DNA of 64,000 nt, taken from Site-B1 sp963722665. GTDB lineage: Bacteria; Bacteroidota; Bacteroidia; Flavobacteriales; Flavobacteriaceae. Below the pieces are notes generated by a model. It saw only the letters and a list, made by a program, of their open reading frames with translations, had not been told where the DNA came from and ran no database searches. The stretch spans positions 1 to 64,000 of the forward strand of contig CAVRNW010000043.1 of the NCBI GenBank assembly GCA_963722665.1, given 5' to 3'. Shown here in pieces: positions 25,725 to 36,394 of this stretch. Position 1 is the stretch's first letter; every line of letters starts with the position of its first letter. Position numbers and translations under genes: made by a program.

Positions 25725-28067
25725 TTATTTAATGATTTCTAGCTTAGCGAATCTTAGTAACAATTTTTTTAAACCCCCGTTTTCAAAATTGATCTCAGCT
25801 TTCACATCTCCTCCAGTTCCTTCTATTTTCATAACTTCACCTTTACCAAATCGCAGATGTTTTACAATGTTACCAACTGTCAGTTTACTATCAAATAAAT
25901 TAGTATTACCGTTGGTAGCGGTTACCTTTTTTAAATTCTTAGGAGTGCTGATCTGAAATTTCTCCTGTCCTTTTTTAACTGTTTTATTTAGATATTTCTT
26001 CTGTCCCGGTTTTTTAAACCGGATCTTATTTGGGTTTTCCCGATAGTTATCGGGATCACCAAAAATATCTGCTGACAACATTGGATTTATTCGTCGCTCT
26101 TCAATTGGAGTAATAATATCCAAATATTGGTCGTCAATCTCTTCTATAAATCTGCTCGGTTCAGCATCAATTAATTTTCCCCAACGGTATCTCGACAATG
26201 CGTATGTTAAATAGGCTTGTTTTTCAGCTCTTGTTAAAGCCACGTAAAAGAGGCGTCTTTCTTCCTCTAATTCACTTCTGGTATTCATGCTCATGGCACT
26301 AGGGAACAGATCTTCTTCTAATCCCACAATAAATACATGGGAAAACTCCAATCCCTTGGCTAAATGAATGGTCATAAGTGCGACACGGTCTTTATTTCCT
26401 TCCTCTTCGTCTAAATCGGTTGCCAAGGCTACATCTTCCAAAAATTCAGTCAAGGAACCTGTTGAATCGGCGATCTCTTTTTGTTCTTCTACAAAATCCT
26501 TGATACCATTCAGCAGTTCTTCAATGTTCTCCATCTTCGCGATGCCTTCCGGAGTTCCATCTTTATTGAATTCTTTTAGTAAACGAGTTACTTTTACAAC
26601 ATGATCTGCAAGTTCAAAGGCATTGGCCGATTGATTCAAAACCTGAAAACTTTCAATCATGGTAACAAAATTTTGCAACTTTGTCCTCGTACCTGAATTG
26701 ATATTGATTTCTAATTTATTCAGATTTTGTAAGACTTCAAATATTGATCGGTCATACCCATTGGCAGCTACTATTAACCTGTCAATTGTAGTTTGTCCAA
26801 TTCCTCTTGCCGGAAAATTGATGATCCGTTTAAGTGCTTCTTCATCGGCAGGATTGATAATAAGCCTTAAATAGGATAAAACATCTTTAATTTCTTTTCG
26901 TTGATAAAAAGATAAACCTCCAAATATTCTATATGGCAGATCTCTTTTACGCAATGCATCTTCAATAGCACGGGATTGAGCATTGGTTCTGTAGAGTATA
27001 GCAAAATCCTTATTTCGTAACTGGTTCTGCATTTTGGTTTCAAAAATGGTGCTGGCAACATGACGTCCTTCATCCCCATCAGTCATTGAACGATGCACTT
27101 TTATTTTTTGTCCTTCATCATTTGCTGTCCATACAACTTTATCAATTTTTGATTTATTCTTGTCTATTATTGAGTTTGCGGCATTGACTATATTTTTGGT
27201 TGACCTGTAATTTTGCTCCAATCTGTAGAGTTTAACATCATCGTAGTCCTTTTGAAAATTCAGGATATTGTTAATATTAGCTCCCCTAAAGGCATAAATA
27301 CTTTGAGCATCATCACCAACCACACAAATATTCTGGAATCGATCTGATAAAGCCCTGACAATTAAATACTGTGAATGATTGGTATCCTGATACTCGTCAA
27401 CCAAAATATACCTGAACTTGTCCTGATATTTAGCCAAAACTTCAGGAAATCGAGTCAATAATTCATTGGTCTTCAATAAGAGATCATCAAAATCCATCGC
27501 TCCAGCTTTAAAGCATCTGTCTACATAGTTCTTGTATATCTCGCCCATTTTAGGGCGTTTGGCCATAGTATCGGCTTCTATCAACTCCGGATTTTGAAAA
27601 TAGGCTCTAACCGTAATTAGACTGTTCTTATAGGATGATATCCTGGAACGAATTTGTTTGTATTTATACACATCCTTATCCAGATTCATTTCTTTGATTA
27701 TAGAGGCGATCAATCTGTCAGAATCCTGTGTGTCGTAAATGGTAAAATTGCTGGGATAACCTAATTTATCAGCTTCAAAGCGCAATATTCTTGCAAAAAC
27801 GGAATGAAAAGTTCCCATCCAAAGATTTTTGGCTTCCGTACCAACTATCCTTGCAATACGATCTTTCATTTCTCGAGCCGCCTTATTGGTGAAAGTTAAA
27901 GCCAAAATATTAAAAGCGTCAATTCCCTGACTCATTAAATAGGCTATCCTGTAAGTTAAGACACGAGTTTTCCCGGAACCGGCACCGGCAATAACGATCA
28001 TAGGCCCCTCCTTTTGCATGGTTGGCGCTAATTGTGCATCATTCAACTGACTAAGAAATTTATCCAA
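25725..28067 (-). CDS. UvrD/PcrA-type 3'-5' DNA helicase
   Basis: A 780-residue superfamily 1A helicase. Visible motifs in order: Q motif LNDAQLAP, Walker A GAGSGKTRV (motif I), TFTNKAAREM (Ia), DEYQDTNHSQ (II), VGDDAQSIYAFRGA (III), LEQNYRST (IV), MTIHLAKGLEFSHVF (V) and FYVALTRAEKQ (VI). The C-terminal 130 residues form a linker and a Tudor-like domain (VGNIVKHLRFGKGEVMKIEG), as in PcrA, which binds RNA polymerase. It acts in repair, conflict resolution and displacement of proteins from DNA. The stop is directly adjacent to the tsaC-like start (no gap) on the same strand. Confidence 0.95.
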   Translation of the reverse strand: MDKFLSQLNDAQLAPTMQKEGPMIVIAGAGSGKTRVLTYRIAYLMSQGIDAFNILALTFTNKAAREMKDRIARIVGTEAKNLWMGTFHSVFARILRFEADKLGYPSNFTIYDTQDSDRLIASIIKEMNLDKDVYKYKQIRSRISSYKNSLITVRAYFQNPELIEADTMAKRPKMGEIYKNYVDRCFKAGAMDFDDLLLKTNELLTRFPEVLAKYQDKFRYILVDEYQDTNHSQYLIVRALSDRFQNICVVGDDAQSIYAFRGANINNILNFQKDYDDVKLYRLEQNYRSTKNIVNAANSIIDKNKSKIDKVVWTANDEGQKIKVHRSMTDGDEGRHVASTIFETKMQNQLRNKDFAILYRTNAQSRAIEDALRKRDLPYRIFGGLSFYQRKEIKDVLSYLRLIINPADEEALKRIINFPARGIGQTTIDRLIVAANGYDRSIFEVLQNLNKLEININSGTRTKLQNFVTMIESFQVLNQSANAFELADHVVKVTRLLKEFNKDGTPEGIAKMENIEELLNGIKDFVEEQKEIADSTGSLTEFLEDVALATDLDEEEGNKDRVALMTIHLAKGLEFSHVFIVGLEEDLFPSAMSMNTRSELEEERRLFYVALTRAEKQAYLTYALSRYRWGKLIDAEPSRFIEEIDDQYLDIITPIEERRINPMLSADIFGDPDNYRENPNKIRFKKPGQKKYLNKTVKKGQEKFQISTPKNLKKVTATNGNTNLFDSKLTVGNIVKHLRFGKGEVMKIEGTGGDVKAEINFENGGLKKLLLRFAKLEIIK

Positions 28068-28248
28068 TTTTATCCGACTTTAAGATTGTGAAATTAACCA
28101 TTGTTTGTTGCTTTTTTAAGAAGTTTTTTGATTAATTATAAACAATGATTAATTTATTTTCATTCTATTAAAAGAACTAATATTAAATTTAAAATTTCTA
28201 GGACAATATTATTTAACCATTTAAGTTTACTCTTTAAATCAACTTATT

Positions 28249-28773
28249 ATGGAAACAGAGAAAATTTTAGATTTCTTCCTTTATATAATCCCGGCTGTAA
28301 TCACTGGTATTATAGCGTTTTATTTCTTTAAGCAGTTTATTAAAAATGAAGACAACAGAAGAAATTTTTTACTGCATAAAGATCGGCAAAAACATGCATT
28401 ACCTATTCGCTTACAGGCTTATGAACGAATGGCTCTTTTTTTAGAAAGGATCACCCCTGCAAAATTACTAATTAGAATCAATCCAAAGTCCTCTAATAAA
28501 GAAGCTTATGAGGCATTACTTATAGCGTCTATTGAACAGGAATTTGAACATAATCTTTCGCAACAGATATACTTAAGCGATAAATGCTGGAGCATTATTT
28601 CTGCTTCTAAGAATGCCACGATCCAGCTAATTAGAAAAGCAAGCCTATTGCCTAAAACAGATACTGCTAACAAACTTCGAGAAGTTATATTAACAGAAAT
28701 GATGGAAAAAAACCCTCCTAGTGATGCGGCTTTATCCTATATAAAGAATGAAGTTTCAGATTTATGGTATTAG
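28249..28773 (+). CDS. Flavobacterial membrane-anchored protein of unknown function
   Basis: A 174-residue protein with one N-terminal TM helix (residues 9-28, FFLYIIPAVITGIIAFYFFK) and a cytoplasmic helical domain containing LPIRLQAYERMALFLERITP and a conserved-looking SIEQEFEHNLSQQIYLSDKCW segment. No enzymatic motif is visible. I recall similar proteins as widespread in Flavobacteriia, but no function is established. Its end overlaps the patatin gene on the opposite strand by 12 bases. The ATG at 28249 gives the only sensible TM start. Confidence 0.78.
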   Translation: METEKILDFFLYIIPAVITGIIAFYFFKQFIKNEDNRRNFLLHKDRQKHALPIRLQAYERMALFLERITPAKLLIRINPKSSNKEAYEALLIASIEQEFEHNLSQQIYLSDKCWSIISASKNATIQLIRKASLLPKTDTANKLREVILTEMMEKNPPSDAALSYIKNEVSDLWY

Positions 28774-29664
28774 ACCTTTTTCCTTTATGGATTTGGATTT
28801 TGCATAATTAAACCCTTCTTCCCACCATTTGATCATGTGTTCTCTGTTAAAAATTAAGGAATTCTCAGTTAGCTTAGTAGGCGTATAATAAATATTGAGT
28901 TTTACATTTTTATTCTTTGCAGCCAGTTTACCAATTGCTATATCACCCTTCTCAACCTGGTCAAGTAAATATCCGTACAAATTGATCATCAGTGAAAATG
29001 GGTTTTTACCTAATACTTTGTTATACTCCAAGTTTTCACTTTCCAAAACGACGGCATCTATTTCTGTGGCGCCCCTTAAAATAGCCTCACGAATTGGTAT
29101 AACGCATCCTAAGCCACCATCTGCATAATCAAAGCCATTGACATTAGCTAAGGACATAAATGGTATGTAATTGCATGAAATCCATATCCAGTCGCAAAAT
29201 TCCTCATAATCAAAATCATTGATGGATTTATATTCTACCTTGTTCTTTGACAGATTAGAAACCGTTACTACAACATCTTGTTTCGTAGCTTTTATTTTAT
29301 TGTACTCTTCTCTAGTGAAATTTCGCTTAATGTTACGCCTTAATGTTTTGCTTTCGCCAAAAGTTCTTTTTCTTTTAATAAATTGAATTAGAGTATTAAA
29401 ATAGTTGATAGTTACGTATTCTCTATCTCCTTTACTCCTGGTTATAAATGGATTGATACTAAAAATATGTTTTTGACTGACATTTGTGAAAATATAATAT
29501 AATTTACCCAGATCATGGGCAGCGAGATGAGGTATAAGAAGGCTACCTGTCGAAGTACCTAAGAACAAATCGTAGTTCTTACCTTCGTCTTCAATAAGGT
29601 ATTGGGCAACTCCGCCTGCAAACGCTCCTTTACTTCCTCCTCCTGAAATTACCAATGCTCTCAT
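28762..29664 (-). CDS. Patatin-like phospholipase
   Basis: A 300-residue patatin-domain serine hydrolase. The oxyanion loop GGGSKGAFAGG is at residues 8-18, the nucleophile elbow GTSTGS (GxSxG, Ser about residue 40), and the catalytic Asp in YADGGLG. All three elements are intact, so it is probably active on phospholipid or acyl esters. There is no signal peptide, so action in the cytoplasm or at the inner leaflet is expected. The C-terminus (TPTKLTENSLIFNREHMIKWWEEG) is a common closing part in Bacteroidota members. It starts 3 bases after the aminopeptidase stop on the same strand and ends overlapping the convergent membrane-protein gene. Confidence 0.9.
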   Translation of the reverse strand: MRALVISGGGSKGAFAGGVAQYLIEDEGKNYDLFLGTSTGSLLIPHLAAHDLGKLYYIFTNVSQKHIFSINPFITRSKGDREYVTINYFNTLIQFIKRKRTFGESKTLRRNIKRNFTREEYNKIKATKQDVVVTVSNLSKNKVEYKSINDFDYEEFCDWIWISCNYIPFMSLANVNGFDYADGGLGCVIPIREAILRGATEIDAVVLESENLEYNKVLGKNPFSLMINLYGYLLDQVEKGDIAIGKLAAKNKNVKLNIYYTPTKLTENSLIFNREHMIKWWEEGFNYAKSKSIKEKGLIP

Positions 29665-29667
29665 ATA

Positions 29668-31662
29668 TTAATAGCTTTCCATTAATTGCTTTGCAAATTG
29701 CTTAAATCGCCAGTTATGATGATTTGTTGCATCTTTTAAGTTTTCCATACACATATCATCACAAGACCTAATCCATCTTAAATATCTAAATGCATTTGTG
29801 CGGACTTCAAAACTATGATCTGGAGACGTATAGCCAATTAATTCTTCAAGAAATTGCTCTGGATCTCCAACGGAATCACTATCAGTTAAAATGGCAAGTG
29901 TCAACCATAGCGTCCTAATATTCTTATCACTAAATCCTGTTATATTTTTGGTTTTTTCAAGATAGATTTCCTGGTCTTGAGGAAAGTTATTCCATAAATT
30001 AAATAAAGCAGCTTCAATTGTAGTATACGATTTATCATTGAGTAAGCTTTCATAATCTTGTTTAAGTTCCAATGGAATATCTTTTAAGTTTTGAGCGATA
30101 GCCTGCCTTTTTTTTATGTTGTTAGAACGAAAGGCTCTATTATATAATTGTATTGCCTCCGGGGAATCAATATTTTTAATTCTGGAAAATAATTCTTGTT
30201 GAAGTGGATAGAAAGAATCGGAATGAAGAACCTCATCACATTTAGACAAAAGTTTTGTTATATCCTTATTTGTATCAAATTTCGTAATCTGAATCATTGA
30301 CATGGCAAATTCATTGTTTTCCAGTGACCTGTAGGCTTGGTCTTTCGGAAAGGTTTTATCATCCAGCCAAGTTGAGATAAAATAAGTCATATCTTGCCCG
30401 CTTTCATCCTGAATTTCCTTTAATAAATCCATGGTACTTACATTTTTAAACTGATGCTTTTTGAGATAACGTTTAACAGCTTTTTTGAAGGCTTTCTCCC
30501 CTATTTGCTCTCTCAATATATGCAAAGCCCAGGCACCTTTTTTATAAAATGTTGTACTGCTTGATTTTGCATCTAACAAGGAAGTGCTTTCACCGGCCTT
30601 ATCCTGCTCTAATAGCTCTTGAGCATATTCAAATAGTTTCCAATAATAATAGTCCTCTCCAAAAACCTCTCTCTCCGCTAATAAGGCGTAATAAGTAGCA
30701 AATCCTTCCTGTAACCAGTGATGTGCGCCACTTCTTGCTGTCACCAGATCACCAAACCATTGATGCGCCAGTTCATGGGCATTCACATTTACAAAATTCT
30801 TGTCAATAAATGCTGTTTCGTCAATCATATAGGCATCAGAAAAAATAGTTGCGCTTGTATTCTCCATGCCCGCATATAGAAAATCATGTACAGGGATTAA
30901 TTTATAATTCTGCCAAGGATATGCTAGTCCTATTTCTTTCTCCAGGAAATCGAACATCTCTTTAGTGTATCTGTAAGTTGGTTCTACTTTTAAAGAATCT
31001 TCAGGATAGAAATACATTTCGAGCGGAATCCCACTTTTAGAATATTCTAATTTTTTATCATATTTACCAATGGCTAAGGCCACTAAATAACTGCTCATTG
31101 GTTGCTTCATATCATAATACCAGGTAATTATATCCTCGCTAACTTCCTTATGCTTCAAACTTCCATTAGCAATTACTTCAAATTCCTTTTCAAAAGAGAT
31201 ATTTAGATCAAATTCTATTTTTTCATTGACGTCATCAAAACTCGGCAACCAATTACTGGTATATTTACCCTGACCTTGCGTCCAAATCTGGTCTTTTGCT
31301 TCATTGTCCCATCCAACAAAGTACATCGCTTTTTTTGGAAAGCATTCATAATCAATTCTTAAAACATTGTTTTTAGAGGGCTCAAATTCATGAATAAGCC
31401 ATAGCTTATCATCTTTGGTGGAATAAGTAATTTCTTTGTCGTTCAATAAAAGTGATTTATATGATAGATTTCTACTATCTATGAATATGGAATCAACCGA
31501 CTTCAGAACATCAAATGAGTAAACGACACTACCAGAAACAAACTTTTTTTGTGGATCAATTAATAAGTCTGCACTAGCAGCCTTAAAATCAACAATTTCG
31601 GTTTGTTGAGAGAATATAAATGAGTAAAACAAAATAAATATAAAGACGAAATATTTTTTCAT
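29668..31662 (-). CDS. M1 family metallopeptidase (aminopeptidase)
   Basis: A 664-residue exported zinc aminopeptidase with a signal peptide (MKKYFVFIFILFYSFIFS). The zinc site is complete: HELAHQWFG at His296-Glu297-His300 and the third ligand Glu319 in HHWLQEGFATYY. The exopeptidase-type GAMEN motif appears as GMENTSA (about residue 270). The C-terminal 250 residues are helical with HEAT-like repeats (EVRTNAFRYLRW near the end). It cleaves N-terminal residues of peptides in the periplasm or outside the cell. It is likely co-transcribed with the downstream patatin gene (3-base gap). Confidence 0.93.
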   Translation of the reverse strand: MKKYFVFIFILFYSFIFSQQTEIVDFKAASADLLIDPQKKFVSGSVVYSFDVLKSVDSIFIDSRNLSYKSLLLNDKEITYSTKDDKLWLIHEFEPSKNNVLRIDYECFPKKAMYFVGWDNEAKDQIWTQGQGKYTSNWLPSFDDVNEKIEFDLNISFEKEFEVIANGSLKHKEVSEDIITWYYDMKQPMSSYLVALAIGKYDKKLEYSKSGIPLEMYFYPEDSLKVEPTYRYTKEMFDFLEKEIGLAYPWQNYKLIPVHDFLYAGMENTSATIFSDAYMIDETAFIDKNFVNVNAHELAHQWFGDLVTARSGAHHWLQEGFATYYALLAEREVFGEDYYYWKLFEYAQELLEQDKAGESTSLLDAKSSSTTFYKKGAWALHILREQIGEKAFKKAVKRYLKKHQFKNVSTMDLLKEIQDESGQDMTYFISTWLDDKTFPKDQAYRSLENNEFAMSMIQITKFDTNKDITKLLSKCDEVLHSDSFYPLQQELFSRIKNIDSPEAIQLYNRAFRSNNIKKRQAIAQNLKDIPLELKQDYESLLNDKSYTTIEAALFNLWNNFPQDQEIYLEKTKNITGFSDKNIRTLWLTLAILTDSDSVGDPEQFLEELIGYTSPDHSFEVRTNAFRYLRWIRSCDDMCMENLKDATNHHNWRFKQFAKQLMESY

Positions 31663-31687
31663 GTATAGTTTAAAGCAAAAGATACAC

Positions 31688-31695
31688 CAAAGTTA
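31688..31695 (-). promoter_or_regulatory. -7 box (TAACTTTG) for the M1 aminopeptidase
   Basis: On the minus strand TAACTTTG fits TAnnTTTG, 25 bases before the ATG at 31662. No TTG element is found at the standard spacing. Confidence 0.5.
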
Positions 31696-31763
31696 CATTA
31701 TTTGGCACTTTTTAAGAAGAATTCCAATACTAAAATTAGTTTAAAAATAGTATTTTCGTTAAC

Positions 31764-33866
31764 ATGTATACCAACTTACAAACGCCAATTGATTATCTAA
31801 AGGGTGTTGGACCCAATCGCGCTGATTTGCTGCGCAAAGAGTTAGGCATACATACATTTCAGGACTTAATTAATTTATTCCCGAATAGATATATAGACCG
31901 CACCAGGTATTACAAGATAAATGAACTGCAGGATAATAATGCAGATGTGCAGATCATTGGGCGAATTACAGATGTAAAAGAAGTTGCTCAAAAACGAGGA
32001 AAAAGGCTGGTTGCAAATTTTCAGGATGAAACCGGAACCATGGAATTAGTCTGGTTCCGAGGCCATAAATGGATCAGGCAGAGTTTAAAATTTGATAAAC
32101 CATACGTCGTGTTTGGAAAAGCTAATTGGTTCAATGGCAAATTTAGTATACCTCATCCAGACATGGAACTTCTTGAAGAACATGAAAAAAATCTTCGCTC
32201 TGCGATGCAACCTGTCTATCCATCAACAGAAAAATTGTCCAATAAAGGTATTTCAAGTCGTGTCATGAGTAAAATGATACAACAATTGTTTCTGGAAACA
32301 AAAGGAAAATTTGTTGAGACACTTTCAGAGAATTTATTAGATGAGTTAAAATTAATTTCAAAAAGTGAAGCACTTTTCAACATCCATTTTCCTAAAGATC
32401 AGGACTTACTTTCCAAGGCACAATTCAGGTTGAAATTTGAAGAATTATTTTACATCCAACTGCAATTAATTATCAAAAATCTGATTCATAAATCAAAAAT
32501 TAAAGGCTTCACATTTTCAAAAGTTGATCATTATTTTAATACCTTTTTTAAGGAGCATTTACCTTTTGAATTGACCAATGCTCAAAAACGAGTGATCAAG
32601 GAAATTCGACAAGATTTAGGCAGCAATGCACAGATGAATCGATTGTTGCAAGGTGATGTAGGTTCGGGAAAGACCATAGTTGCGCTAATGTCAATGCTAA
32701 TAGCACTTGACAACGGTTTTCAAGCTTGTTTAATGGCTCCGACTGAAATTTTGTCAGTCCAACACTATAATGGATTATATGAACTATGTAAAGATTTGAA
32801 TATCAGTATTAAATTGCTCACTGGTTCAAGCAATACTTCAGATAGACGAAAAATCCATGAATCCTTAGAAAATGGCGATTTACAGATACTAATTGGCACC
32901 CACGCATTGATCGAAGATAAGGTAAAATTCAAGAATTTAGGCTTGGCAATTATCGATGAACAGCATCGATTTGGAGTCGCTCAAAGAAGTAAACTTTGGA
33001 AAAAAAACACCTCTCCTCCACACATCCTTGTGATGACCGCTACACCAATTCCAAGGACCTTGGCGATGTCTGTTTATGGCGATCTGGATATCTCTGTAAT
33101 TGATGAATTACCACCCGGAAGAAAAGAGATAAAAACTGTCCATCGATTTGACAAAAATCGACTTAATGTTTTCAAGTTTATTCGTGACGAAATTACAAAA
33201 GGAAGACAGATCTATATCGTCTATCCTTTGATCCAGGAAAGTGAAAAAATGGACTATAAAGATCTGATGGATGGCTACGAAAGTATCACCAGGGAATTTC
33301 CAATGCCCAAATATCAAATCTCAATAGTTCATGGACAAATGAAATCGGCAGATAAGGATTTTGAGATGCAACGATTCATTAAAGGAGAAACTCAAATTAT
33401 GGTCGCCACGACCGTTATTGAAGTTGGAGTTGATGTCCCAAATGCTTCGGTTATGATCATTGAAAGTGCCGAACGCTTTGGATTATCACAGTTACACCAA
33501 TTGCGAGGTCGTGTAGGTCGCGGAGCAGAACAAAGCTACTGCATACTCATGACCAGTCACAAATTGAGTAACGATAGCCGAACAAGGCTGGAAACAATGG
33601 TTCGAACAAACGACGGCTTTGAAATTGCAGAAGTTGATCTAAGACTCAGAGGACCGGGAGATATCATGGGTACACAGCAAAGTGGTGTGTTGAATTTAAA
33701 GATTGCCGACATAATAAAGGACAACGATATTTTACAACATGCACGTTTTTATGCCAAAAAAATATTGAATGATGACCCTGCCCTATCAAAAGCGGAAAAT
33801 AGAACATTGAATAATACTTATAACCAATTAGTTAAGTACAAGAATATCTGGAACTATATTTCATAA
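31764..33866 (+). CDS. recG: ATP-dependent DNA helicase RecG
   Basis: A 700-residue branch-migration helicase that regresses stalled forks and processes Holliday junctions. It has an N-terminal wedge/OB domain (residues 1-240, with VGPNRADLLRKELGI and the ADVQIIGRITDV strand). The helicase motifs are LLQGDVGSGKTIVA (Walker A), IIDEQHRFGVAQR (DEQH motif II), VMTATPIPRT (III), VATTVIEVGVDVPNA (V) and LHQLRGRVGRG (VI). The RecG C-terminal hook GDIMGTQQSG is present. Length is typical. It is divergent from the aminopeptidase gene with a 101-base intergenic region. Confidence 0.97.
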   Translation: MYTNLQTPIDYLKGVGPNRADLLRKELGIHTFQDLINLFPNRYIDRTRYYKINELQDNNADVQIIGRITDVKEVAQKRGKRLVANFQDETGTMELVWFRGHKWIRQSLKFDKPYVVFGKANWFNGKFSIPHPDMELLEEHEKNLRSAMQPVYPSTEKLSNKGISSRVMSKMIQQLFLETKGKFVETLSENLLDELKLISKSEALFNIHFPKDQDLLSKAQFRLKFEELFYIQLQLIIKNLIHKSKIKGFTFSKVDHYFNTFFKEHLPFELTNAQKRVIKEIRQDLGSNAQMNRLLQGDVGSGKTIVALMSMLIALDNGFQACLMAPTEILSVQHYNGLYELCKDLNISIKLLTGSSNTSDRRKIHESLENGDLQILIGTHALIEDKVKFKNLGLAIIDEQHRFGVAQRSKLWKKNTSPPHILVMTATPIPRTLAMSVYGDLDISVIDELPPGRKEIKTVHRFDKNRLNVFKFIRDEITKGRQIYIVYPLIQESEKMDYKDLMDGYESITREFPMPKYQISIVHGQMKSADKDFEMQRFIKGETQIMVATTVIEVGVDVPNASVMIIESAERFGLSQLHQLRGRVGRGAEQSYCILMTSHKLSNDSRTRLETMVRTNDGFEIAEVDLRLRGPGDIMGTQQSGVLNLKIADIIKDNDILQHARFYAKKILNDDPALSKAENRTLNNTYNQLVKYKNIWNYIS

Positions 33867-33906
33867 ATCGTTCAAGTAGACTAGAAATATTTGTCTATAA
33901 GTCTTC

Positions 33907-33936
33907 TTGCTAACTTTAAGCAAAGTCCTATCTTTG
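33907..33936 (+). promoter_or_regulatory. Promoter (TTG-N19-TATCTTTG) for pheT
   Basis: TTG at 33907-33909 and TATCTTTG at 33929-33936 with a 19-base spacer are a close match to the flavobacterial promoter. The ATG at 33963 follows after 26 bases. Confidence 0.72.
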
Positions 33937-33962
33937 TATCTTAAAATTTTACAGCACAGTAC

Positions 33963-36390
33963 ATGAAAATTTCCTATAATTGGCTAAAGCAATTCATTAA
34001 TATAAGTTGGGATGCAGAGAAAACAGGTGAACTTCTTACCAATTTAGGTCTAGAGGTTGAAGGCATCGAAAACTATCAATCCGTTAAAGGAGGTTTGGAA
34101 GGTGTGGTTGTAGGTAAGGTCCTTACCTGTGAACAACATCCAAATGCAGACAGATTAAAAGTAACTACCGTTGATATTGGCGCCAATGAACCGCTTCATA
34201 TTGTTTGTGGTGCTCCAAATGTCGCCAAAGGTCAAATAGTTCCTGTCGCAACTATTGGAACCAAATTATATTCTTCAGAAGGTGAGGAATGGACTATTAA
34301 GAAAGGAAAGATTCGAGGTGAAGATAGCTATGGAATGATCTGTGCCGAAGATGAACTGGGACTGGGACAAAGCCATGATGGTATAATGGTTTTGGATAAA
34401 AATTTGAAAGTTGGAACTCCTGTAGCAGAAATATTTGAAATTGAAAACGATAAGGTTTTTGAAATTGGTTTAACTCCAAACCGAGCAGATGCTATGAGCC
34501 ATCTAGGTGTAGCGCGCGACCTGAGGGCAGGATTAATTCGACAAAAGATCAATTTGGAATTGATCACACCATCAACAAGTTCCTATCATTTAGACAATAG
34601 AAGCTTAAAAATAGCTGTTAAAGTTGAGAACTTTGAAAAAGCACCACGCTATTGTGGTGTGACTATTTCAGGAATTAAGGTTGCCGAATCTCCTACCTGG
34701 TTGCAAAACCGCCTAAAAGCTATTGGTTTAAGCCCTATAAACAATGTTGTGGATGCTACGAATTATGTTTTACATGAATTAGGTCAGCCATTGCACGCAT
34801 TTGATGCTGCAAAGATAAAGGGGAATAAAGTCATTGTTAAAACACTTAAAGCCGGAACCAAATTTACAACATTAGACGAAGTGGAAAGAACTCTGCATGA
34901 AGATGATCTTATGATCTGCGATGCTGAAAAACCTATGTGCATTGCGGGAGTTTTTGGCGGCATTACATCCGGAGTGACAGAATCCACAACAAGCATCTTT
35001 TTGGAAAGTGCTTATTTTGATCCAATTAGCATACGTAAAACTGCGAAAAGACATGGATTGAATACTGATGCTTCTTTCAGATTTGAACGTGGTATAGATC
35101 CTAATATCACTGAATACGCCCTAATGCGAACTTGTTTATTGATCATAGATATTGCAGGTGGTGAAGTTACCAGCGATATTTTTGATTCCTATCCGGTTAA
35201 AATAGAAGATAGTCAGGTACGGTTAAGTTTTGAAAATGCCGAAAAATTAATCGGTCAGGAAATTCCAAAAGAGACCATAAAAGAAATATTGACCTCCCTG
35301 GAAATAAAAGTAAACAGTGTCACTGAAACCGGTTTGGGTCTAATGGTTCCTGCTTACCGAAATGATGTTACCAGAGAAGCAGATGTTATCGAAGAAATTT
35401 TGAGGGTTTATGGATATAACAATATTGAAACCACCGAAAAATTAAACGCTTCCATTTCTAACTCCAATAAATTTGAAGATTATAAATTGAGGAATATTAT
35501 TAGTAACCAATTAGTTTCACAAGGTTTTTATGAGATCATGGCTAATTCGCTTACCACTGCAAAATATGCCGAATTAAGCAAGCAGTTAAAGGAAGAACAC
35601 AACGTCGTGATGCTAAATCCTTTAAGTCAGGATCTGGGCGTGATGAGACAATCCCTTCTATTCTCCGGTCTTGAAGCAGTTGCTTATAATATAAACCGAA
35701 AACGAGCAGATCTTAAATTGTTTGAATTTGGTAAAACCTATCATGATTTTAGCGGAAACAGAGAAGGAACACAAGCATCTAACACTCCTTGTGACAGGTA
35801 GCAGGACTGTAGAGGCCTGGAACGGACTCAATAAAACCTCTGATTTCTTTTACCTAAAAGGAATTGCAGCCTCATTGTTACATCGCCTGGGCATTTCCAA
35901 TTATAAAGAACAGCCAGTAAAAGATGATGTAATTAGCGAAGGGGTGACCATGAGTTTGGGGAAAATTAATTTAGTCAGTATTGGTCTGGTTAAAAAACCT
36001 GTATTAAAGCATTTTGATATAGCACAACCTGTTCTCTATTCCGATTTTTACTGGGACAATATACTTGAGGTGGTTAAAAGAAACAGTATTACATTTAAGG
36101 ACCTTCCTAAGTATCCTGAAGTTCGACGTGATTTTGCTCTATTGGTTGATGAAGCTGTCACGTTTGAATCCGTTTTCAATATTGCCAAACAAAGCGAAAG
36201 AAAACTTTTAAAGGACGTTAATTTATTTGATGTGTATGAAGGTAAGAACTTGCCGAAAGGTAAAAAGAGCTATGCCGTAAGCTTTGTTTTACAGGACGAA
36301 CACAAGACCTTGACCGACAAACAAATTGATAAGATCATGAATAAACTACAGCAAAGTTTTGAGAAAGAATTGGGTGCGGTATTAAGGTAG
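33963..36390 (+). CDS. pheT: Phenylalanyl-tRNA synthetase beta subunit, frame broken by an apparent 1-base insertion
   Basis: The beta chain of the alpha2beta2 PheRS. Domains in order: N-terminal coiled part, tRNA-binding EMAP/OB domain (VVGKVLTCEQHPNADRLKV, about residues 42-150), B3/B4 editing domain (GHYC-type region PRYCGVTISGIKV, VDATNYVLHELGQPLHAFD), B5 (LSFENAEKLIGQEIP), core pseudo-catalytic domain, and the C-terminal anticodon-binding B8 domain (KYPEVRRDFALLVDE). The first frame ends shortly after FEFGKTYHDFSGNRE. Removing one G of GG at 35766-35767 gives REEHKHLTLLVTG and restores 808 residues, the normal length. As the gene is essential, a consensus error is the likeliest explanation. 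pheS is not in the window. Confidence 0.93.
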
Positions 36391-36394
36391 GTTT

